Shown piece after piece: positions 13,030-22,070 of a stretch of 64,000 bases of DNA; the stretch's first letter is position 1; the number at the start of each line of letters is the position of its first letter. The translations under genes were made by a program, and so were the position numbers. Below the pieces are notes generated by a model, which saw only the letters and a program-made list of their open reading frames with translations, made no database searches and was not told the DNA's origin. This DNA is from Dioscorea cayenensis subsp. rotundata. Lineage: Eukaryota > Streptophyta > Magnoliopsida > Dioscoreales > Dioscoreaceae. Location: the NCBI RefSeq assembly GCF_009730915.1, contig NC_052476.1, forward strand, positions 17,452,162-17,516,161, in the 5' to 3' direction.

Positions 13030-14134
13030 TCTGTGGTTCAATCAATTGTATTTTTCTCTTATTTTCTGCATATATTTACAAAAAAGAAAATTAAGATTTA
13101 AAGAGATTTATCTAGTTTTGCACTATTAGAATACAAAATTATATATATATATATATATATATGGATGCATAAACACAGAAACACATCTTCTTGTTGTTGT
13201 GTCTCAATGAACTTCCTCTAGAGTTCTCTAGCTTTGCTTGGAGAGATGCATCATCAAGAGAAGCTAAGCATGCATACAAAATCCAAGTTATTGGTGGGTT
13301 AGTTTTTTTCTACTAATCTTCAGGGAAACATTGGTTTTAATTTGAACTTTAATATTTTTACCTGCAAACATAGTCAATTTTGTTCAGTATTTCTAACCCT
13401 CATTATTTTACTATCAAGTGTGCCATTTTAATTAATTGAATCACTACCTTTTGTTGATTCTGATCTTGCTTTGTTGCATTAGAGCTAGTGACTTTACATG
13501 ATTGTGATTTCTGAGGTTTTGAGCATTTCTCTGAATTGTTCTCAGTGAGTGAACTACTACATGGACAAATAGAGTCCTTTTCCCTTTGAGTTTTAATCCT
13601 CTCCTCATTTTGGTTCATAAACTTGTGATCATTGTCTTCAATCAATTGTATTTTTCTCCTTTTTTTTCTGCATATATTTACAAGGAAAAAAACATTAAGA
13701 TAAAAAGATTTGCAAAGATTTATATAGCTTTATATTATTAGAGTACTGAAATTATAAATATAGATGTAGATAATATACACACAAACTCACCTTCTTGTTG
13801 TTGTTGTTGTCTCTCAATGAACTTCCTTTAGGAATTCTCCAGTTTTGATTGGAGAGATGGATCATCAAGAGAAGCCAAGCATGACTACAAAATTCAAGTT
13901 ATTTACCATTAATCTTCAATTAAACATTGGTTTTAATTTGAACTTTAATATTACAACCTTTTGAGTAGAGTCTTTATTAGTTAGAAGTATTAATTTTTTT
14001 TTAAGTGCTTAATTACAATGTTCAATGAATGAAACAGTAATTATCTTACTATCAAGTGTGATAATTTAGTTAATGAATCACTACCATTTGTTGATTCTGA
14101 TCCTGTTTTGTTGAATTTGAGCTGATAAAAATGC
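13030..14134 (-). pseudogene. Tandemly repeated broken exons, MED26/TFIIS-like C-terminal region
   Basis: On the minus strand two exon-like blocks alternate. Block Y (13791-13876 and about 13193-13276) encodes SLDD(P/A)SLQ(S/A)KLENS followed by RKFIERQQQQQE. Block X encodes KKRRKIQLIEDNDHKF and a hydrophilic tail. X is complete at 13448-13667, a 3' fragment at about 14075-14125 and a 5' fragment at about 13030-13065. The order is X(tail)-Y-X-Y-X(start). X at 13448-13667 has an ATGCAG acceptor and a GTAGTG donor, and the upper Y copy has a GTGAGT donor. The upper Y has an in-frame TAA, and the lower Y has lost one base and its donor. The Y-X join resembles the C-terminal KRK..ERY..AEN.KKQRTIQVMEL pattern that I remember from plant MED26-type proteins. 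No N-terminal exons are present. This is inference from motif likeness, and the family could be another one. Confidence 0.5.
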
Positions 14135-14645
14135 AGTTGTTGGTAATTTAGTATTTTATTCTCCACATTACTCAAAGATTAAGAGTTTAAAACCCACCTT
14201 TCACTTATTCATAATTTAAAAAGAAAATAAAAATTAAAACTATATATATAGAACGAAATTGTTATGAGAAAAATCTTAATCAACAAAATTAATAATATTA
14301 TAAAAAACAAATTATAAAGTGAATAATTAAATAAAATCATATCAATAAAAATAAGAAGTTAGAAGTGAACAAGCCAAAAGAAAAAGTGGAAATCTAAAAA
14401 GTACCAGTTCTTGAGAAGGAAAAGAAAATGAAGAGAGGGTTTGATGATCAGCAAAGGGATATGATATTAGTATGTGATCACTTGGCTTTTTTATAATATA
14501 TTTTTTAAATATTTTAAATTTCCAAAAAATAAAATAAAATAAATTTTTGGCGGGAAAATTGCTTTCATTATAAGCAAGTATCTGGATTAATTTATCCAAA
14601 TCAAAAAATAAATTACAGTTTATAGTAGTGAAACCTTTATCCAAT
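14135..14645 (-). repeat. Inverted third copy of the 62-63.6 kb promoter-like module
   Basis: Read on the minus strand from 14645 downward, this segment aligns by eye with the two modules at 61911-62605 and 62859-63612. Shared blocks include CTTATAATGAAAGCAATT, CCCGCCAAA, AAGTGATCACATAC, the TCAAGAACTGGTACTTT block and a later ATCTTTGAGTAATG/GGAGAATAAAAT block. It runs directly into the broken MED26-like exons, which are on the same strand. Confidence 0.75.
14546..14557 (-). promoter_or_regulatory. E2F-like site in the inverted module
   Basis: The minus strand reads TTTCCCGCCAAA, a close match to the E2F consensus TTTSSCGC. It is kept as CCCGCCAAA in both other copies of the module. No function is shown here. 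Confidence 0.45.
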
Positions 14646-15040
14646 TTTAAAATTTCTTAGACGATAAGACAAGGTTACCCATTGAATATCTAACTAATCT
14701 AATTTTTTAATATAAATATGTTTTTTTAAATCTAAGTCCCCATGCAAAGTGACATCATAGAACAAAGAAATAATATATATATATATATATATATTAATTT
14801 TGGAAGATGGTTTTATTTATATCTTAATTATATTCAACTTAAAATTTATATATATATGGATCTATATGTATGTTTAAAATAGTTGTATAATATAATCTAT
14901 TTCCAAAGAGTTTCAAAGAAGATTTTTAATTTTTTTTTTTTATGATTTTTTTCTATTGCATTTAAGTCTTTAGTTGTATTAAACATGATATTAGTAAGGA
15001 AGAAATGTTTAATTACAATGTTGTTTTAAATGTCCTATTG
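14646..15040. other. AT-rich intergenic DNA
   Basis: Contains AT dinucleotide runs near 14773-14794 and T runs. No gene or bounded element is seen. Confidence 0.5.
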
Positions 15041-15048
15041 GATATTTC

Positions 15049-15765
15049 TAGGGATGTAAATGGGGCGGGAGCAGGGGAAAAATCCTCCCGCCTGGGCGAG
15101 GCGAGGCGGGGAAGGCATTTATGTGGGTTTCAAAAAAATATATTTGGGTTTCAATAACTCATATGATTAGTTATTTATTTTTTTAAAATAATTCAATATG
15201 AATATAAGATTATAAGGACCAAATATGTGGGTTTCAAAAAAAAAAAAATTTTAGTATTTATTAATAATGTTTTAGACTTTTAGACTTTAAGTAATACTAG
15301 TATTACTCCCGTGTGATGTACGAATATAAAATTTTTAAAAAAATTAATATTTTTTTTATTTTCTATAGAAATTAAGGTAAAATTAAGATTAAATAAAATA
15401 AGCTATTTATCAACTTCAAAAATATAATATTTTTATAAAATTAATTTTATTATATATTATGAGATAAAATAATAAAAATTAGTTTAAAACAATATAATTT
15501 AGTGTTATAAATATTTTAATATTATTAAAATAATATTGGTAAAATTTCTATGAGAAATTGACAAATATCAAATAGGTTTTCTACTTTAATATATATATAT
15601 TGATATATAATATTATTAGAATTTTATGTAATAAAAAAAAAATTGACGGCGGCGGGGATTCCCCGACCCCGTGGGAATCCCCGTTGGGGAGTGAGTGGGA
15701 ATAATTTCTCCCCCGCGGGGAATTTGGAGGCGGGGAATCCCCGCCCCGCTCCACTTACATCCCAA
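15049..15765. mobile_element. hAT-type non-autonomous element with 8-bp TSD
   Basis: The element is flanked by a perfect 8-bp duplication, GATATTTC, at 15041-15048 and 15766-15773. The left end is TAGGGATGTAAATGGGGCGG. The right end, read as the reverse complement, is TTGGGATGTAAGTGGAGCGG. Both ends are GC-rich (GGCGGGG and CCCCGC runs) while the 500-bp interior is AT-rich. The 8-bp TSD and the T.GGGATGTAA termini fit the hAT superfamily. There is no transposase coding sequence, so it is non-autonomous at 717 bp. Confidence 0.88.
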
Positions 15766-15773
15766 GATATTTC

Positions 15774-16309
15774 AAAGTAATTATAATTATTAAAAAATAT
15801 TTTTATTTTGTGGAAAAAAAATATATCAACAGTTTGTGTATTGTTTGAAGTATAGTTATTAGAATTAATTCCAACATCAAACACTTCTAGTTCGAGGCCC
15901 ATGGATTCTAAGTTAAATGGTTTAATCATCTAATCATTTGAGTAAATGCTAGGTTAATAAAAAAAAATTTAAATATTATTCTAGAATTATAAACCATTTG
16001 ATATATAATACATAATATAATATGTTATTCATTACCATTTTAGTTATAAAATAAAAAATTTGAAAGGGTAAAATAAATTGATAATCAATTTTTATTTAAA
16101 TTAAATACAGTATTAATAATTGAAATTTTTAATTACACTTATTTATTTGCACAATAGATATTTATAACTTTTTTTTAAAAGCAAGATATGCCAACAATTT
16201 CCATTATATAAAGTTTTTTAATCATAATGTTTTAGTTTTCAGTATATGCATGTATATAATATTGTCTCAAAATCCTCAAAATATAAAAAAATCTTAATAC
16301 AAAGGAGTT
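15774..16309. other. AT-rich intergenic DNA
   Basis: No gene, element boundary or repeat structure is seen beyond A/T-rich low-complexity sequence. Confidence 0.5.
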
Positions 16310-17070
16310 TACATAATAGACTATAATAAGAAGAGACAAGTATTTACATAATACTCTTAAAAAATTGGGTATTTACCCTTGTAAATATTTTTATTAGCTT
16401 ATATATTTTATATTAAAAAATGAATGAATTTTATAAAAATATAGATAGATCTTTGATTTCATTTTTGGTTTTATAAAATGAAGGAGGTCACGAGGGTAAA
16501 ACATAATATATATTTTTTTTACTAATAGACGATAAGTACCTCTATTTCAAAGATTATCAAAGGGATTACAGAAGTGCATCAGCTACAATAGCTTATGAAT
16601 CTCCTAAAAAAATCTTCCTACCCTGCAACTTTATAGGGGTAAAACCACTATTTTTCCCACAGAGGACTCACACCCAAGCCCATAAATAGTAATGATGAAC
16701 AATATTGGACTCGAGTGTATATTGCATGAACATTACATAAACAGGAAGAAGAATTCGAACCATTGCCCTCCTTCTTAGCACTCATGTGTCAAAAAGCATA
16801 ATTTAATCTCCATACAAAATTTTATAATTAATTTTCTTTTCAGAGTTGTATACAACTAAATATTATTTTTAGAAAGATATACAAGTAAAAAAAACTCCCT
16901 ATTATTATTGGGAAAATTATTAAAAACTCAGCATATTTTTTTTTCATTCTAATCATATAGTCTCTTTGATTTTTCCATTTATTTTTACTAATTGTTTATT
17001 GAATTTGTATATTGAATTTATTCCTATCTGATCTCAATATTTTAATAAATTATTTAAAATATTTTTAGCA
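16310..17070. repeat. Dispersed repeat, copy 1 (partner at 21600-22070)
   Basis: The segments 16330-16510 and 16845-17070 match 21605-21850 and 21865-22060 in the same order and orientation. The shared block includes ACTAAATATTATTTTTA, CTATTATTATTG, AAAATTA and TAAAAACTC, followed by TTTTTTTCATTC. This copy carries about 330 extra bases (roughly 16517-16840) that copy 2 lacks, which suggests a later insertion here or a deletion there. No coding sequence is recognised. Confidence 0.6.
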
Positions 17071-17278
17071 CAGGTGTCACTCAACACGGGGGAGCTGGAT
17101 ACCTAAATTGAGGTATGGCCAGTTCAAGCAAATGAATAAAGTAATAGCAATTTTGTTGTTAAACTTTAATTTGGATTGAAAATTATAAGTCTTAAAAAAT
17201 TAAGAAACTTTTGCAATACAATAAATATGAAGGATTGTTTTAGTAATTACAATAACTGAAGGACCTGTTGTTACTTTG

Positions 17279-17279
<1 letters not shown>

Positions 17280-17341
<62 letters not shown>
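17280..17341. repeat. (TTA)n microsatellite
   Basis: About 20 uninterrupted TTA units. Similar but shorter runs occur near 17637-17677, 18710-18725 and 26283-26320. Confidence 0.9.
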
Positions 17342-17342
<1 letters not shown>

Positions 17343-17633
17343 TAGACATTCGGCTTCGCATCAGAGTTTTAAAAATTTGATGAGGAGTTTTGAGTCAATA
17401 TCATATATAAAATAATATAATTAAACAACTTCTACCATAGAAACTATTTTATACTTTAGATTTCAAAAGTCTTATGGATATTTATTACATAAATAATTAG
17501 ATGTAATTAATGTTTTTCTATTATTAATATTATAAGTAATATAAATAAAAATTAAAATGCTATAAAATAATTTAAATTGTTCCTTGAAATACTCTCAGAG
17601 TAGATTTTACACCTACTTTAATAGTATGTATAG

Positions 17634-17677
<44 letters not shown>

Positions 17678-17858
17678 AAGAGAGAATCTAACTATGAATC
17701 TAGGTCTTCCTGGAGTTGATAAATTTGGAGTTTCTGCAATATTGACCTTATAATTTTTTTTATTATTGAATTAGCCCTAATGTGATTACATCAGTGTCCA
17801 ACAAGCACTTAACCGTTAGGTGATCATATTAGTGTCTAACAAGCACATAAGCTTTCTG
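17342..17858. other. AT-rich intergenic DNA
   Basis: Holds a second TTA run near 17637-17677. No gene or bounded element is seen. Confidence 0.5.
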
Positions 17859-17866
17859 CTCTGAAC

Positions 17867-18043
17867 TAGATCTGTCCAAGGGCCGGATTATCTGCCCAAG
17901 AGGGCTTGGATAAATATATAAGGCCTTAGACAAAAAAAAAAAGAAGCCTATTTTAAAAAGGGCCGGGTTTGGTTTTCATTATTAAAAACCCGGCCCGGCC
18001 CGAATTATAAAATATATTTATTAATTAATTTTGTATGTATATA

Positions 18044-18080
<37 letters not shown>

Positions 18081-18487
18081 TTGAATTGTCATTAATTATT
18101 TATTAATTAGTTTTCTATATATTTAAATAATATATATTTATTATTGATTACCATTGATTATAATGGTTTGAATTTTAGTTGTTATAATTGAATAAATATT
18201 TGCATTTTGTATTTTAATTTTTAAGTGTTTTGTAGAATAATATTTGTTCATATTTACATATTAATATTATTGTTAATTTTTTTTATAACTTATATATTAT
18301 TTGATGAAAAACCTATTTGGGCTGGCTTGGACGGGCCTTGGGCAGAGGATATTAAATTTTGGCGGATTTTGGCAAGAGTTAAGGCCCATATTTTAGGGCA
18401 AAACCGTGCTTGAGCAAGCTTAAAATTTAGTAATTATGAATGAGACCCGGCTCGTACTTGGCTCGGCCCAGCCCATGGACAGGTCTA
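17867..18487. mobile_element. hAT-type non-autonomous element with 8-bp TSD
   Basis: A perfect 8-bp target duplication, CTCTGAAC, flanks it at 17859-17866 and 18488-18495. The left terminus is TAGATCTGTCCAAGGGCCGG. The right terminus, read as the reverse complement, is TAGACCTGTCCATGGGCTGG. Both ends carry GGGCC/GGCCC clusters, and the AT-rich interior has an (AT)n run near 18047-18075. It is 621 bp with no transposase. The TSD length and terminal TAG bases fit hAT. It differs in sequence from the element at 15049-15765, so two families are present. Confidence 0.88.
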
Positions 18488-18495
18488 CTCTGAAC

Positions 18496-19182
18496 TGTCA
18501 TTGGTTATTTTAAAAACAAAATCACTAATTTTTTTTGTGTTTCATTTTAACCATTTTTTTATAATTATTTAAATAGTTTATATTATTTTAAATTAAAATT
18601 ATTACTATTAACCTGAGAATTATTAAAGTGAGAATTATTTTAAATTAATTTATTAATATTTTGATTATAACTAAAGTGACAATTATTTAAGTATGAATTA
18701 TTTAAATTTATTATTATTATTATTACTAATACTGGAAATGTCCTAAAAATCCCTCTAAATTTTATTTCTTCACATATTATCCCGCCAAGTTGGGTATTCT
18801 CAAAAAATCTTTTTTTTTCTAATATTATAGTTTTGTTTTTCTGTCATAAACGTAATGATGTTGATCAAAATGCCTCTCAATTTTTTAAGTGGAAATACAT
18901 AATATTAAACGAAAGGCCATATATTAAATAGAAATGTCAAATATTAAACAAGAAATGTATTATATACTAAATAAAAAACTTATGTTATTACACAAAAATA
19001 CGTAATGTTGAATGAAAATTATACAGTTTAAATGGGAAGTACATGTTATAAAATAAAATAAACTGATGGAGTGCGTTACGTCAACTGAAAAGTAAACTAT
19101 CAGAAAAAGGAGAGACGGTCTAGTAAATTCAAATGTGAGAGGATCCATCTCAGATATTTTGAAATTTTCAGGAACTTAGAAC

Positions 19183-19231
<49 letters not shown>

Positions 19232-19234
19232 TAC

Positions 19235-19273
<39 letters not shown>

Positions 19274-19790
19274 GGTGGGAATTATTTAAACAGGAATTAT
19301 CATTTACAGCAAAAGCACTACTAATACTACATGCAGTCATGTCTCTAAAAACTCTAGATACCAATACATGTCAATGATTTAAAAATAAATAAATAAATCA
19401 TAAGGATTTAAACTGAAAATAAAGAGAGTATTCTCAGTTTCTAAAACTCTAGAAGTACTATAGATACCAATACAAAAATAATATTTGCTCATATGATTTT
19501 ACCAGTTAATTAAAATCTAATCAATCTTGTAAAATATGACATTTATAAGGGTATTTAAGTAAATATTTATTTATACCAAAATTAAATCAATTATTATAAC
19601 AATAAATTATCACCATTCTTTCAAGTTTAAATTTTTTTAACTGGTTAATTTTGAAAACTGTTAAAATTACTTACCACTCCCTCTTCAATTTTATTTTACT
19701 TATCACTCCTTGAAGTTAAAATAATTTTTTTAAATCTCTTATAAAATAAAATTTAAAAAAATACAAAGTTTTGATTTGTAAAAAAAAAAC
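18496..19790. other. AT-rich intergenic DNA
   Basis: No gene seen. It contains a long TTA microsatellite (listed separately) and a short ACTTAAGAAATGT-style degenerate repeat near 18900-18980. Apparent reading frames here are low-complexity. Confidence 0.5.
19183..19272. repeat. (TTA)n microsatellite with ACT interruptions
   Basis: About 30 TTA units with two TTACTA interruptions near 19226-19236. On the minus strand it reads as a poly-Asn frame, which I regard as an artefact of the repeat. Confidence 0.9.
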
Positions 19791-19793
19791 TAA

Positions 19794-20615
19794 GGCTGTG
19801 TTTGATTGCCCTTTTTTCCATGAAAATATTTTTACAGGTTATTTTCCAGCTAAATAGGCTATTTGTTTGTCAAAATTTTTTGTGAAATTTTTTTTCACAA
19901 ATTCTATCACGTGATCCTATTTTCCCTCAAATCAGTAGAAAATTTTTTCTGCCTCCACCTTGGGAAAAATTTTCCAGGAAAAACGTAAGTGCCTATGTGA
20001 AAAGATAACGTGTGATTGAAATATTTAAAATAACTTTTTTTAAAAAAAATTAAAAGAAAAGTTTTTCCTTTTCTTTTAATTTTTTTTTTAAAAAAAGATG
20101 AATTATATAACTTAATAATATTTTAAATAAATTTATATAGATCAGATCCCGCGGCGTTTTGATGATAAGATTCAATTTCACGTAGCGCTATTTATAATTT
20201 TAAAATAACTTTTTAAAAAAAAAAAAAAATTCCTTTTCTTTTAAATTTTTTTAAAAAATAGATAATTATATAACTTGATAATATTTTAAATATATTTATC
20301 CAGATCAGTGAACAGATTCCGCGACATTTTGACGATAAGATTCAATTCCACGTAGGGCTATTTACAATTTTAATAATTTTAAAAAAAAATTCATGAAAAA
20401 TGTGACTTTTTCCAGAGAAAATTGATGCAATCAAACAACAAATGAGGTTTTTTCTATAGAAAATGTTTCATTTTCCAAACAACAAAATCTGAATTTTCAA
20501 TAAATTTTTTTTTATTTTCTTGCTAGAAAATAATGCTAATCAAATGACTTCTTTCATTTTCCATGGAAAAATTTTCTTTTGCAGCCATTTTCCATCTTGC
20601 CAATCAAACACAGCC
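19794..20615. mobile_element. PIF/Harbinger (Tourist-like) non-autonomous element
   Basis: Perfect 15-bp terminal inverted repeats, GGCTGTGTTTGATTG at 19794-19808 and the reverse complement ending at 20615, are flanked by the 3-bp duplication TAA (19791-19793 and 20616-20618). The TAA duplication and GG...GTTTG ends fit PIF/Harbinger. The 822-bp interior contains an imperfect tandem duplication of about 160-180 bp (about 20058-20210 and 20232-20375), sharing GATCAG, GATAAGATTCAATT, CACGTAG and GCTATTTA blocks. No transposase is present. Confidence 0.85.
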
Positions 20616-20862
20616 TAAAAAAAAAAAATTTTGGTTTGGAAAAAAAAATTAAGTAAATAAATAGATGAAGAGATCTATCTATGGTAATAACATGGTAAAT
20701 TAATACAAAGTACTAGATTAAAATAATGTATATATTTTTATATATGCACATGCATGTGAGGGTTATGAGTCATGGAATATATAGATATAAAACAAATAGA
20801 AATTTTATAAATAAATAATGAAGGCTCACCAAACCCTATACATCACCAACCCTTCACCAAGC

Positions 20863-21493
20863 GGCTTTTTTTTTTTAAATATTGCTTTTTTTAAATTAAT
20901 TACTAGAATAGGTCTTTTTATAATTATTTACCAAACTAGGCATTTTTATGGACCAGAATTCGTAATGAGATGGACATAAGGGAGGGTGGTCAGCCAAAAC
21001 GTTGTGGTCTATATCGTAATGCAGGTCATAGTCGTCGAAATTGTCCGAATGCAGCTGGTCCAAGTCATATGTCGTAATATAATTTAATTATTGTATTTGT
21101 TGAATAATTTTATAATATATGTAATTGTTTTCGTTCATTAATAATATCGAGTGAGTTTATTTTAGTGAAAGTAGAAGTGGGAATAAAACTAGTTGTAAAA
21201 AATTTTATGAAATGATAAGGGATTTAGTGTAAAATTGTTTTTAATTAAAAAAAAACTAGTAGGACCAATTCTAGTTTTAAAAATATAAATTTTAATATTA
21301 AAAAACTAGTGGAACCTGTTGATTTAAAAAAATAAAATAAAATTTTAATATTAAAAACCCAGATTGGAACCCACATTATTAAAAATTTAAAATTTAATAT
21401 TAAAAAAATAAAAACTCCTAATTTGGTAAATAATTCTAAAAATGACTATTCTAGTAATTAATTAAAAAAAAGCAATATTAAAAAAAAAAAACC
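20863..21493. mobile_element. Deleted Mutator-like element (MULE) with long TIRs
   Basis: Flanked by a perfect 9-bp duplication, TCACCAAGC, at 20854-20862 and 21494-21502, the hallmark length for Mutator elements. The first and last roughly 85 bp are imperfect inverted repeats. The left end starts GGCTTTTTTTTT and contains TTACTAGAATAGG and TATTTACCAAAC. The right end, as reverse complement, starts GGTTTTTTT and contains TTACTAGAATAGT and TATTTACCAAAT. The 631-bp element still carries the C-terminal tail of a transposase gene (listed separately), so it is an internal-deletion derivative of an autonomous MULE. Confidence 0.88.
20949..21077 (+). pseudogene. MULE transposase C-terminal zinc-knuckle remnant
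   Basis: In one frame the sequence reads TRIRNEMDIREGGQPKRCGL, then YRNAGHSRRNCPNAAGPSHM, ending in a stop at 21075-21077. It resembles the zinc knuckle (C..C....H....C) near the C-terminus of MuDR-type transposases. The second cysteine is a tyrosine here, so the knuckle is not intact. Everything upstream of the tail is missing inside the element. Its location between long TIRs with a 9-bp TSD supports the MULE reading. Confidence 0.7.
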
Positions 21494-21599
21494 TCACCAA
21501 GCTTTCATTTATTATTTAAATAAAATATATCATCAGCATAAGAGATTGAGAAAAAATCACTACCTACTCTTGGTCAACACTCAGTAAAAAATTATAATT

Positions 21600-22070
21600 A
21601 AAAGGGGCAATTACTTGCATACCCCTACAAAAATGAATAATTATTAATGTAGCCTAATAAAAATTATATTTTTTGAGAAATAATAAAAAAAAATTATATA
21701 TATATATATATGACTAAAAAAAATTTCTTTGTTACAGTTAAAAATTAACGTACAATTTTTTTAATAAAATATAAATAGATTCTTTGAATTTTAAAAAAAT
21801 GAATGTAGTGAAGGGGGGTAAAAGATAAATTAATTTTATATAAAATTTATATTTTATTTTTTTATCAAAGAGTTATATAACTAAATATTATTTTTACAAG
21901 GGTATATTAAAAACCTATTATTATTGAAAAAATTACTAAAAACTCTTTGTATTTTTTTCATTCAAATTGTATAGTTTTTCTAACCTTTTCACATATTTTT
22001 ACTCTTTATTTATTAAATTTTTTTTCAGTCAGATTATGCGATCAATATTTTTAATAAAATGTCAAAAATA
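21600..22070. repeat. Dispersed repeat, copy 2 (partner at 16310-17070)
   Basis: Same-orientation partner of the repeat 5 kb to the left. It is shorter and lacks the roughly 330-bp segment found there. Copies are diverged by scattered substitutions and small indels. Element type is not recognised. Confidence 0.6.

Noticed and set aside
16738..16790. tRNA-like TTCGAACC box
   Set aside because: No cloverleaf arms or A box at the right distance. The motif is isolated within repeat DNA.
19176..19364. Poly-Asn reading frame on the minus strand
   Set aside because: Translation of a TTA microsatellite and nothing more.
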